A stretch of DNA of 9,065 bases, taken from NCBI GenBank assembly GCA_964433635.1, contig CAYSSG010000062.1:1-9065 (forward strand). The letters run 5' to 3'. The translations under genes and the position numbers were made by a program. The notes beneath the pieces are model-generated. The model made no database searches and had not been told where the DNA came from. It was given only the letters and a program-made list of their open reading frames with translations. Below, piece after piece: positions 1 through 6,242 of the stretch (the first letter of the stretch is position 1; each line of letters begins with the position of its first letter). This stretch comes from CAYSSG01 sp964433635 (GTDB taxonomy: Bacteria; Atribacterota; Phoenicimicrobiia; Phoenicimicrobiales; Stramentimicrobiaceae).

Positions 1-1
1 A

Positions 2-22
2 AAAGCAATGGCTGGCAGGTGA
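2..22 (+). CDS. Possible 3' end of an upstream gene (partial)
   Basis: Only six codons are visible, reading KAMAGR and then TGA at 20-22. The stop lies inside the AGGTGA ribosome-binding site of the following E1-like gene, the arrangement expected of a tightly coupled operon partner. AOR-linked ThiF/HesA genes often follow a small MoaD/ThiS ubiquitin-like protein, whose C-terminus typically resembles PPVAGG. The visible AMAGR is only loosely similar and lacks the final GG, so that identity is a guess. The adjacent frame is also open to base 1, so this reading could be chance. Confidence 0.22.
   Translation, partial: KAMAGR
17..22 (+). promoter_or_regulatory. Ribosome-binding site for the ThiF/HesA-like gene
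   Basis: AGGTGA, extendable to AGGTGAT, matches the anti-Shine-Dalgarno complement and sits 8 nt before ATG 31. This favours ATG 31 over GTG 19, which overlaps the site itself. Confidence 0.6.
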
Positions 23-30
23 TAGAAAAA

Positions 31-885
31 ATGAATCAAAACATCATGGCGGAATTCAAGATAATTAAGGAAGAATCAAAAAAGAACAAAAATAAAATCC
101 CGGTGATTTCAGTCAGGGAAGTTAAAGAGATGGCACAAAAATATCATCTTTCCCAACTGGAAATCGAAATATCCGCCTTACAGAAAAATATCATGCCTGC
201 CCGTTATGAGCGAAATTATCCTACCATCAGCTTTCCGGAACAAATCCGACTGCTGCAATCAACGGTTGCTGTTATCGGTTGTGGCGGGCTGGGGGGAAAT
301 ATTTTAGAAATGTCTGCAAGATTGGGAATAGGAAACATACTCATGATTGATGGAGATATATTCCACGAAAGCAATCTGAATCGCCAGTTATTAAGTTCCG
401 AAGATGTTCTCGGAAACGGCAAAGCAGAAACGGCTGCAGTACGGATCAAGCACATTAATTCCAGTATATACACCAGATCCTATTCCCAATTTATTGATTC
501 AGGCAATGTCCGGGAAATTATCCATGGGGCTGACCTGGCAGTGGATGCCCTGGATAATATCCCTTCCCGCTTTATACTGGAAAAAGCCTGCCGGCAGCTT
601 GATATTCCACTCGTTCATGGCGCCATCAATGGTTTTAACGGTCAGGTCAGCACCGTATTCCCGCAGGACAAAGGATTGGAAGCCATTTACGGTAAACGGC
701 AAAGGTATCATCGGAAGAATGAGATCTCTGAAGTGAGTACCCCTTCTGTTACTCCCGCACTGGTTGCTGCTTTCCAGGTACAGGAAGTCATCAAGGTATT
801 GTTAAACAGGGGAAAACCATTGCGCAATAAACTGCTCCTGATTAATCTGGAAGAATCGGAAATCAACCTGCTGGAAATTGAATAG
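31..885 (+). CDS. ThiF/HesA/MoeB-family E1-like adenylyltransferase
   Basis: This family adenylates the C-terminus of a ubiquitin-like sulfur carrier (MoaD or ThiS type) in the cytoplasm, for molybdopterin, tungstopterin or thiamin synthesis. Residues are numbered from ATG 31. An N-terminal helical, Lys-rich extension of about 75 residues contains ARYERN. It is followed by the Rossmann nucleotide loop GCGGLGG (83-89), the acidic strand end DGD (107-109), SNLNRQ with the conserved Arg (114-119), and DALDN (172-176). The segment TPSVTPALVAA (237-247) occupies the place where ThiF and MoeB carry a catalytic Cys and the following glycines. No Cys is present there and no CxxC zinc pairs are visible, so it probably only adenylates. 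This layout resembles the HesA/MoeB proteins found beside tungsten aldehyde:ferredoxin oxidoreductases in anaerobes (from memory). The frame is open upstream to base 1, so GTG 19 or a start outside the window are alternatives. Confidence 0.88.
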   Translation: MNQNIMAEFKIIKEESKKNKNKIPVISVREVKEMAQKYHLSQLEIEISALQKNIMPARYERNYPTISFPEQIRLLQSTVAVIGCGGLGGNILEMSARLGIGNILMIDGDIFHESNLNRQLLSSEDVLGNGKAETAAVRIKHINSSIYTRSYSQFIDSGNVREIIHGADLAVDALDNIPSRFILEKACRQLDIPLVHGAINGFNGQVSTVFPQDKGLEAIYGKRQRYHRKNEISEVSTPSVTPALVAAFQVQEVIKVLLNRGKPLRNKLLLINLEESEINLLEIE

Positions 886-921
886 GTATATCGTATGGAG
901 TATACCGTATACCGGTAATAC
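885..921. repeat. GTATACC repeat cluster after the E1-like gene
   Basis: GGTATA (885-890) can pair with TATACC (901-906) across a 10-nt loop. GTATACC occurs twice in tandem (900-913), and TACCGGTA (910-917) is a perfect palindrome. No T-tract follows, so this is not a convincing terminator. It begins at the stop codon of the gene. Confidence 0.35.
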
Positions 922-997
922 CAATCTTAACAAGTATTAGATAAAATCCAAGATTTTTATTGAGTACTGAGTTTAGCTGATAAATATATTTGATATC

Positions 998-1036
998 ACG
1001 ATCATATGCCCGTTCAAATACCGAGTTAATGATCGT
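998..1036. repeat. 8-bp inverted repeat in the convergent intergenic region
   Basis: ACGATCAT (998-1005) and ATGATCGT (1029-1036) are perfect reverse complements with a 23-bp loop. They lie between the converging E1-like gene and hicA. There is no flanking T-run. The rest of 886-1104 is AT-rich with no gene that I can support. Confidence 0.35.
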
Positions 1037-1104
1037 AAACTAGTCTCATATAAGATGTAGATTGCTATTATATGAATAAATCTAGTTAATTAAATTTCTT
1101 CAAT

Positions 1105-1320
1105 TTATGATTTTAAAAGCTCTTCAATTCTCATTTTCGCTTGTCGTAGTATTGATTTCAAAGTTTCAGATTTTAAGTCTTTACTATGCATTGGTATGGT
1201 TACCAGCAAATTACCTTTCCTTAGCTGTACATGATTCCCCTTGCTTCTGATTAGTTGGAAACCTGACCTTTGTAGTACTTTAACCACTTCTTTAGGTTTT
1301 AATACTGGCAATTTAGACAT
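1105..1320 (-). CDS. hicA: HicA-family mRNA interferase toxin
   Basis: HicA is a small cytoplasmic toxin with a double-stranded-RNA-binding-like fold that cleaves mRNA and is neutralised by HicB. The protein has 71 residues. It shows the family pattern: a helix (PKEVVKVLQRSGF), the strand segment RSKGNHVQL with the presumed catalytic His30, VTIPMH (40-45), and the C-terminal helix SETLKSILRQAKM. ATG 1320 was chosen because family members start close to this Met. The upstream Met codon in the same frame (1344) lies deep inside hicB. The start overlaps the hicB stop in the 8-nt sequence ATGTCTAA, so antitoxin and toxin are translationally coupled. The order antitoxin-toxin is the less common one for hicAB loci but is well known. 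Confidence 0.9.
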   Translation of the reverse strand: MSKLPVLKPKEVVKVLQRSGFQLIRSKGNHVQLRKGNLLVTIPMHSKDLKSETLKSILRQAKMRIEELLKS

Positions 1321-1597
1321 AAGCACTAACTTGAAAGTCAACATTCATCTTAAAAATCTCTATCACATCATCCGGTCTTGTATTGATCGGATTTTCCCTA
1401 TCTAAAACTGGACGGATGATGGGCAAATTACTTTCTATTGCAGTTTCTGAATAAAGCATAACCGCTTCCAAAAGATTATGCTTGGCTTCTTCAATGGTAT
1501 CTCCTTGTGATGCTACATCAACCTCTAAGCATAAAGAACTGTAACCTTTATCTTCTTTGATCACAGCTCCTGTAAATACAAATAGGGTTTTTTCCAA
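1313..1597 (-). CDS. hicB: HicB-family antitoxin (short form)
   Basis: HicB antitoxins bind and block HicA through a partial RNase-H-like domain. The protein has 94 residues. GYSSLCLEVDVASQGDTIEE followed by AKHNLLEAVMLYSE is the signature of this domain (about residues 18-52). The remaining 40 residues include PIIRPVLDRE and end in DFQVSAYV. No ribbon-helix-helix or helix-turn-helix segment is recognisable, whereas longer HicB proteins carry one at the C-terminus. The start is TTG 1597, preceded by a strong GGGGAG site (1607-1612) at 9 nt. No ATG or GTG lies nearby in frame upstream. The 3' end overlaps hicA by 8 nt. Transcription probably starts from the promoter at 1686-1714. Confidence 0.88.
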   Translation of the reverse strand: MEKTLFVFTGAVIKEDKGYSSLCLEVDVASQGDTIEEAKHNLLEAVMLYSETAIESNLPIIRPVLDRENPINTRPDDVIEIFKMNVDFQVSAYV

Positions 1598-1606
1598 AAA
1601 TTTCAG

Positions 1607-1612
1607 CTCCCC
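1607..1612 (-). promoter_or_regulatory. Ribosome-binding site for hicB
   Basis: GGGGAG in the coding sense, within an AGGGGGGAG run, lies 9 nt upstream of TTG 1597. It is the main support for the TTG start. Confidence 0.65.
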
Positions 1613-1685
1613 CCTTCTCTTTCGTAAGATCGAAATGTTTACTTACCCAGGAATAAATTTACAATTTGTTTATCGTCCTTTTCTG

Positions 1686-1714
1686 ATTATAATTATTAGG
1701 TAAAAAGAAGTCAA
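1686..1714 (-). promoter_or_regulatory. Sigma-A-type promoter for hicBA
   Basis: In the minus-strand sense, TTGACT (1709-1714) and a perfect TATAAT (1686-1691) are separated by exactly 17 bp. Initiation is expected near 1679, leaving a leader of about 80 nt. Within the leader, TTTCG (1620-1624) and CGAAA (1631-1635) form a small inverted repeat. No obvious extended operator overlaps the promoter. Confidence 0.7.
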
Positions 1715-1763
1715 AGAATGAAGGATTCCCATCATTCATCTCAAAGTTTATCAAGACAATTGG

Positions 1764-2903
1764 TTATTGTTTCATCAGATCTTTAATAAAGTAGCTCAGT
1801 ATCTTTCCTGCATCCATGAATATTGCAGGTCTTTTAGCCAGTTCTTTAAAGAGTATAAAATGATTTTCAAAATCTGCCAGGTTTTCAATGAGACGGGCAT
1901 TTTTCTGCAGTATCCGAAAAAGTTCATTCAACTCATCAGAATCCAATCCTTCAAAGAACTTCCTGGCCTTCATTCCAAATCTTATTTCCGTTCCAAATTT
2001 CTCTCTGTATCGCTTATCATATTCTGATAGTCTTTGCCTGCCAATACAGTCAGCTAAAATCTCTGCTGACTGTAAACCATAAAAGATTCCGCCTCCGGTA
2101 AGCGGTTTCACCTGGCAGGCAGCATCACCAACCAGGGCAATATTTTCCCCGTAAACCGGAATCAAACCTAAAGCAATTTTCCCGGTAATCCTGTCAATCA
2201 TTTCAGCATCGATCTGCCGTTCGGCAATAAAGCTATCCAGCATTTTCCTGCCATTTTTTCCGATAATACCCAGCCTGATGGTCCTGTCATCTTCGGGAAT
2301 CATCCACAGGAAAAAAGGGATACCCTGATAGAAATAAACCTGTACCATTCTGCTGTCTATTTTTTCTTTCCAGTTTTTCACATCCAGTCGATACTGCACA
2401 CCGTAATAACTCAGGATCCCTCTCTCTGATCTTTGATTATCCAGAATGTGACGCAGTAAAAAGTCTCTTACGACCGAATCGGGCCCGTCGGCACCGATCA
2501 GAATATCTGCTTCCCACTCTTCTCCCTCTTTCGTTCTGACCAGATAGGTGTTATTGCTTTTTTCAATCGATTTCACCTTTTGTTTCAGGTGAATTTCCAA
2601 ACCCTGACTCATATTCAGGTCAAATTGTTCACGATTTATAATATAGGCAACCGATGGTCTTTGGATTGTGAAATTCTCACCCTGACAGGCAATGAAGGCA
2701 CCGTGAATGACATTGATAATGGATTCTCTGGAGGGGGGAATGCGGGTTTTTTCAAATACCTGTTTTCCTACAATCCCGGCACATTTCACCGGTCTGCCTA
2801 CCTGATGATGTTCTTCCAGCAAAACAGGATGATATCCCATCCCGGTTAATAACTGAGCAGTATAGCAGCCGATTGGACCGGCTCCTACAATCAGAATTTT
2901 CAT
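1764..2903 (-). CDS. Geranylgeranyl-reductase-family FAD-dependent oxidoreductase
   Basis: This is a flavoprotein of the geranylgeranyl reductase family (COG0644 type), whose members saturate isoprenoid double bonds in archaeal lipids, chlorophyll side chains, quinones or polyprenols. It has 379 residues. Visible motifs are the FAD Rossmann loop GAGPIG (7-12), RPVKCAG with the family's conserved Cys (Cys41), GADGPDS (137-143), FLWMIP (198-203, matching the YxWxFP substrate-cavity motif) and GDAACQVKPLTGGG (259-272), which binds the FAD pyrophosphate. ATG 2903 places the Rossmann strand KILIVGAGP at the N-terminus and has GGAG 11 nt upstream. GTG 2915 overlaps that site and is less likely. No signal peptide is seen; the C-terminal helices may be membrane-associated. 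A 17-bp-spaced promoter lies just upstream, overlapping the end of the RelE-like gene. The substrate is unknown, and a halogenase or hydroxylase-like role cannot be excluded. Confidence 0.85.
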   Translation of the reverse strand: MKILIVGAGPIGCYTAQLLTGMGYHPVLLEEHHQVGRPVKCAGIVGKQVFEKTRIPPSRESIINVIHGAFIACQGENFTIQRPSVAYIINREQFDLNMSQGLEIHLKQKVKSIEKSNNTYLVRTKEGEEWEADILIGADGPDSVVRDFLLRHILDNQRSERGILSYYGVQYRLDVKNWKEKIDSRMVQVYFYQGIPFFLWMIPEDDRTIRLGIIGKNGRKMLDSFIAERQIDAEMIDRITGKIALGLIPVYGENIALVGDAACQVKPLTGGGIFYGLQSAEILADCIGRQRLSEYDKRYREKFGTEIRFGMKARKFFEGLDSDELNELFRILQKNARLIENLADFENHFILFKELAKRPAIFMDAGKILSYFIKDLMKQ

Positions 2904-2956
2904 TTTTAATATCACTCCGAAGGATTTCGATTAAATAAAGACAAAAACTATTGTCG

Positions 2957-2985
2957 ATTCTACAACCAATATGGACCAAATTCAA
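2957..2985 (-). promoter_or_regulatory. Promoter for the geranylgeranyl-reductase-family gene
   Basis: In the minus-strand sense, TTGAAT (2980-2985) and TAGAAT (2957-2962) are 17 bp apart. The -35 box overlaps the stop codon of the RelE-like toxin. The predicted leader is about 47 nt. This would let the flavoprotein be expressed independently of the toxin-antitoxin module. Confidence 0.5.
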
Positions 2986-3260
2986 TAAACATTCTTCCTG
3001 TTGTCAGCGGCAATCATAAAGACTATTTTTTTATCCTGATTAATTTCATAAAAAAAACGGTAATTACCGATACGGTAGCGCCAGGTCTCTGGGTGATAGG
3101 TTGCTAATTTTTTTATATTTTTACCGAAAAAAGGATTTTCTCGTAATTGAGGATAGACAAATGTATTCAGTTTTGTTTTTATTCTTTCTTGTTGTCCGCT
3201 GAAATTATCTTTTAAATCTTTTATGAATTGATTGGTCTCAAATACCTTAAAATGAGTCAA
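2982..3260 (-). CDS. RelE/ParE-superfamily toxin
   Basis: RelE-type toxins are compact proteins that usually cleave mRNA on the ribosome; ParE relatives poison gyrase instead. The protein has 92 residues. The core WRYRIGNYRFFYEI followed by KIVFMIAADNRKNVY matches the family pattern R-x-R-x-G-x-Y-R...Y-E-I...R-x-x-V-Y, including the C-terminal Arg and Tyr used by RelE ribonucleases. That makes the RNase type more likely than ParE. The start is TTG 3260, supported by AAAGG (3269-3273) 8 nt upstream. It overlaps the antitoxin gene by 14 nt, so it is probably coupled. The weak start codon would keep toxin output below antitoxin output. Confidence 0.87.
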   Translation of the reverse strand: MTHFKVFETNQFIKDLKDNFSGQQERIKTKLNTFVYPQLRENPFFGKNIKKLATYHPETWRYRIGNYRFFYEINQDKKIVFMIAADNRKNVY

Positions 3261-3495
3261 TAAATCTACCTTTCATGGTCTTTGCGTCCTGATGTCCCTT
3301 TTTTAATTTTTTAATCAAAATAGGATCTGAAGTAATCTGAGACATTTCAATAGGGTCAACATAATAGGACGCCTCAATATCTTCCATTACCTTAGTGGTA
3401 ATAAAATTTGAAATAGGACGATTTTCTAATTTGGCAGCAGCATAGATTCTCTGGTACTCTTCCTCTGATAACCTTAAAGTAACTACTTTTGCCAT
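3247..3495 (-). CDS. Ribbon-helix-helix antitoxin
   Basis: This is an 82-residue antitoxin partner of the overlapping RelE-like toxin. The N-terminus KVVTLRLSEEEYQRIYAAA, followed by RPISNFITTKVMEDI, is a typical ribbon-helix-helix unit: a beta strand that reads DNA, then two helices. The basic C-terminal tail (KKLKKGHQDAK) is the expected toxin-binding part. ATG 3495 was chosen over an upstream in-frame codon at 3513. It has a perfect AGGAGG (3502-3507) at 6-nt spacing, and the RHH strand starts right after it. Such antitoxins repress their own promoter, here probably through the phased GAATAT repeats at 3521-3550. Confidence 0.87.
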   Translation of the reverse strand: MAKVVTLRLSEEEYQRIYAAAKLENRPISNFITTKVMEDIEASYYVDPIEMSQITSDPILIKKLKKGHQDAKTMKGRFIDSF

Positions 3496-3520
3496 TGTGT
3501 GCCTCCTGATCATTATCTGT

Positions 3521-3550
3521 AAACATATTCAAATATATTCTATCATATTC
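3521..3550 (-). promoter_or_regulatory. Probable operator: three 10-bp-phased GAATAT repeats
   Basis: On the plus strand, three consecutive 10-mers end in ATATTC (3525-3530, 3535-3540, 3545-3550), so GAATAT recurs every 10 bp, one helical turn. The array covers the -10 box and the predicted start point of the promoter. The proposal that the ribbon-helix-helix antitoxin binds here is inferred. Confidence 0.55.
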
Positions 3551-3565
3551 TTCTCTATTTGCCAA
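3537..3565 (-). promoter_or_regulatory. Promoter for the RHH-RelE module
   Basis: In the minus-strand sense, TTGGCA (3560-3565) and TAGAAT (3537-3542) are separated by 17 bp. Initiation is predicted near 3530, giving a leader of about 35 nt that contains the AGGAGG site. Confidence 0.55.
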
Positions 3566-3622
3566 TCAAGAGGAATCAGCCAATCGACCAATCCAAATAC
3601 AATGACCCAATTGACCGATTTA
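3562..3622. repeat. Decayed 8-bp tandem repeat (CCAATYGA-like)
   Basis: CCAAT recurs at 3562, 3580, 3588 and 3607, with a related CAATGAC at 3600. The units CCAATCGA (3580-3587), CCAATCCA (3588-3595), CCAATTGA (3607-3614) and CCGATTTA (3615-3622) look like a degenerate 8-bp tandem array. It borders the -35 box of the toxin-antitoxin promoter. The remainder of 3623-3694, after the transferase stop codon, shows nothing clear. Confidence 0.4.
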
Positions 3623-3694
3623 AAAATGAAAACCTTACCGTTTACTATATATGCAGTATTGAACCAGAATAATCAAGAACAAATAATTAGAATC

Positions 3695-4654
3695 TTATAA
3701 ATAAACCAATATGGCAAGCAACCCGAATATAGCTTCAATTCCCATCAACACCAATACTAAGTGTTGTTCCTTTAAACCACCAAATACTTTTAAAACGACA
3801 TGGGCGAGTCCTTTTGGTCCATCTTCAGGACAATATAATTTCCCATCTTTAAATACACCAAAAGAATAGGGAAAATGATTTTTGGCCTTAATGATAAAAT
3901 CAATGATAAAGGGAATAATCAGTATAAAACCAGCTGTTTCAAAATCTCCTACAATGACGCAAACAGCTAAAATTGTACCCATACTCAGTGTCCCGATATC
4001 GCCTACCAGGATTTTAGCGGGATACCAGTTATAGTATAGGGTAGCAATGAGAGCTCCTAAACAGGATATGGAAATAGCCAGAGTAGTCATCCTGCCAAGC
4101 AGAAAGGCAATGATGGAAACCGTCGACATACATACAATTCCCAAACCCACTTCCAGCCCATTAAATCCGGCAAGCATATTAAAAGCATTTGCAGCACCTG
4201 TTATTCCCAGGGGGACCAGTATTAATGGATAAAGTACACCAAAATTGATGAATCCCCAAAAAGGAATCCTCATTGTAGTGGTACTGATTTCAATAGCCAT
4301 TAAGGGTAAGGCAGCAAAGACAGGCATTACGGCTTTAATGGATTGTTTTATGGAGATCAAATCATCAAAGATTCCAATCAGAGCCACGATCAAAACAGTT
4401 GAAAGACAAGCTAATAAGGTAACCAGTGAGACATTTGTCAACAACATATGAAATATCTTCATATAAATCGTCAGTATGAGCCCTGCAGAAAATCCTGCCA
4501 CCATTACTAAGCCACCCATCTCCGGAATTTGTTCCTGTGTTGAACTATTCATATTCTTCCCGGTAATTCCTGCCCGCTTCAGGCGGGGAATAATCACCGG
4601 AAAACTGAAAAATGTTACCACCAATGAGAAAAGAAATACCAAAAAGAAAAGCAT
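3695..4654 (-). CDS. Archaeal/eukaryal-type UDP-GlcNAc:polyprenyl-phosphate GlcNAc-1-phosphate transferase
   Basis: This is a multi-spanning member of the MraY/WecA/Alg7 (PNPT) family, which transfers a sugar-1-phosphate from a UDP-sugar to a membrane polyprenyl or dolichyl phosphate, the first step of lipid-linked glycan assembly. It has 319 residues and about ten hydrophobic segments. Motifs are GITGKNMNSSTQEQIPEMGG near the N-terminus, GIFDDL (94-99, metal-binding Asp pair), NAFNMLAGFNGLE (156-168) and GDIGTL (218-223). The AGFNGLE form, instead of ADGxDGL in bacterial MraY/WecA, and the IPEMGG form point to the archaeal/eukaryal GPT (Alg7/AglH-like) subgroup. ATG 4654 is preferred: GGAG (4664-4667) lies 9 nt upstream, whereas it directly touches ATG 4663. 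Its sugar and acceptor are inferred. It follows tctA by about 90 bp on the same strand, with no clear promoter of its own. Confidence 0.87.
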   Translation of the reverse strand: MLFFLVFLFSLVVTFFSFPVIIPRLKRAGITGKNMNSSTQEQIPEMGGLVMVAGFSAGLILTIYMKIFHMLLTNVSLVTLLACLSTVLIVALIGIFDDLISIKQSIKAVMPVFAALPLMAIEISTTTMRIPFWGFINFGVLYPLILVPLGITGAANAFNMLAGFNGLEVGLGIVCMSTVSIIAFLLGRMTTLAISISCLGALIATLYYNWYPAKILVGDIGTLSMGTILAVCVIVGDFETAGFILIIPFIIDFIIKAKNHFPYSFGVFKDGKLYCPEDGPKGLAHVVLKVFGGLKEQHLVLVLMGIEAIFGLLAILVYL

Positions 4655-4747
4655 GTCTATCATCTCCGCCTATATCAGAAGCTGTTATTCTTCCAATTGA
4701 ATTTCACTACTTTACCATCCTCTAATCCATTAGCTTGACTTATAAGG

Positions 4748-6238
4748 TTAGCATTTTACTTTTCCCCTTACAACCGGCACGATGATCACCAGCATGGAAA
4801 TAATAAACAAGACCAGACAGATCGGACTCTGAATGAAAATTGCAGGTTTCCCCTGAGAAAGACTCAAAGCCTCCCGCATCCGTTGTTCAATAATCGGTCC
4901 CAGAACTAATCCCAATACCCAGGTAACAAAAGGCCATTCCATCCTCAGCATGATATACCCCATCACACCCATCACCAGCGCTACAACCATATCAAAGACA
5001 CGCAGATTAAAGGAATAAAGACCCACTAAACATAGTACCATAATTGAAATTGATAATAATTGATTAGGAATTTCAACCACCCTGGCAAAAGTCCTGAGAA
5101 AAAATATAATCAATAAAAAAGCTACGATATTAATGAGAAAAAGACTGATATAAATGGAATGAATCAATTCCGGTTCTTTAATTAATAATAAAGGACCGGG
5201 ATAAATTCCGTTCACGATAAAAATACTGATCAGCACTGCTGCCACAGGATCACCGGGTATTCCCAGGGTCAATAACGGCAACATCGCACCTGCCGGAACT
5301 GCATTATTTCCGGCTTCAGAGGCAAGGCAGCCTTCAACAGCTCCATTGCCAAATCTTTCCGGATACCTGGAGGAACGCTTAGCCTCCTGATAGGATAAGA
5401 AAGAACCCAAAACCGATCCTGCGCCGGGTAAAATCCCGACAAAAGTGCCGATGAGACCTGACTTGATCAAGGTCACGGGATATCTGAAAGCGGCGATCAC
5501 TTTACTCAAATCAAGATTACTCCTGGTCAGAGAAACAGAGATATCTTTTGTTTCCAATATTTGTCTTTCCAGCAGGAGTAAACTTTGCCCGATGCCAAAA
5601 AATCCCAGACACATGGGTGCAACACTCAATCCATTCTGCAGTAATGTTGTCCCGAAAGTAAAACGGGGAACCAGCGTTTGACTATCAATCCCTACCGTAC
5701 TAAACCATAATCCCAGACAGGTTAAAAGGATAGCCTTGAGCAACCTGTCTTTATGTGCCATGACCATCACTACCAGACCGAATACAGCTACCATAAAATA
5801 TTCTGCTGGTCCAAAATTTACGGCAATTTTAGCAATTAACGGTGCCAGCAGAATTAAAATAACAACACTGATCATCCCGCCGGAAAAGGATCCCACTACC
5901 GTCGCAGACAAAGCAAGCTGACCTTCTCCCTGTTTCGTTAAAGGATAACCGTCAAGGCTGGTCATGATCGAGGAAGGCACACCGGGTGTTCTAACCAATA
6001 CCGCCGGGATACCTCCTCCAAAATAACCTCCGCAATAGATTCCCAACAGTAAAGACATTGCTACAGTGGGAGCTAAATAATAAGAAAAGGGCAATAGAAT
6101 GACCATGCCAACCATGGGACCCATACCGGGTAAAATGCCGACAATGATTCCAATAATCGCTCCGGAAATCAAAGCAATGATATTGCTGAAACCTAAAGCC
6201 ATTTTCAGACCGGTCAAAAATATGCCATTTCCTACCAT
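4748..6238 (-). CDS. tctA: Tripartite tricarboxylate transporter, large membrane subunit TctA
   Basis: TctA is the main permease of TTT systems, secondary ion-driven importers that use a periplasmic binding protein. The protein has 496 residues, the usual length, and about twelve hydrophobic segments. The family's two internal halves are visible. The first has GILPGMGP (34-41), GGGIPAVLVRTPGVPSS (74-90) and DGYP (96-99). The second has GILPGAG (268-274), then EAGNNAVPAGAMLPLL and LGIPGDP (308-331). ATG 6238 puts the first helix and GILPG at the customary distance from the start. A GGGGCGG-rich stretch lies about 9 nt upstream. Only 4 bp separate it from the tctB stop, so the two are one transcript. 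The substrate cannot be read from this subunit. Confidence 0.95.
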   Translation of the reverse strand: MVGNGIFLTGLKMALGFSNIIALISGAIIGIIVGILPGMGPMVGMVILLPFSYYLAPTVAMSLLLGIYCGGYFGGGIPAVLVRTPGVPSSIMTSLDGYPLTKQGEGQLALSATVVGSFSGGMISVVILILLAPLIAKIAVNFGPAEYFMVAVFGLVVMVMAHKDRLLKAILLTCLGLWFSTVGIDSQTLVPRFTFGTTLLQNGLSVAPMCLGFFGIGQSLLLLERQILETKDISVSLTRSNLDLSKVIAAFRYPVTLIKSGLIGTFVGILPGAGSVLGSFLSYQEAKRSSRYPERFGNGAVEGCLASEAGNNAVPAGAMLPLLTLGIPGDPVAAVLISIFIVNGIYPGPLLLIKEPELIHSIYISLFLINIVAFLLIIFFLRTFARVVEIPNQLLSISIMVLCLVGLYSFNLRVFDMVVALVMGVMGYIMLRMEWPFVTWVLGLVLGPIIEQRMREALSLSQGKPAIFIQSPICLVLFIISMLVIIVPVVRGKVKC

Positions 6239-6242
6239 TGCG

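Noticed and set aside
404..736. 110-codon plus-strand frame inside the E1-like gene
   Set aside because: It lies entirely inside the well-supported ThiF-like gene in another frame and has no recognisable domain.
2943..2956. GACAA/TTGTC mini-hairpin near the predicted flavoprotein transcription start
   Set aside because: A 5-bp stem in AT-rich DNA is expected by chance and nothing else supports it.
2752..2985. 77-codon minus-strand frame across the start of the flavoprotein gene
   Set aside because: It overlaps the conserved FAD-binding N-terminus in a different frame, and its sequence looks random.
3497..3700. 67-codon plus-strand frame between the antitoxin and the transferase
   Set aside because: It runs through the promoter, the phased operator and the decayed repeat, is low in complexity and resembles no family.
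4664..4747. Terminator or promoter between tctA and the transferase
   Set aside because: CTAATGGATTAG is symmetrical but has only a 2-nt loop and no T-tract. The candidate -35/-10 pairs had poor matches or wrong spacing.
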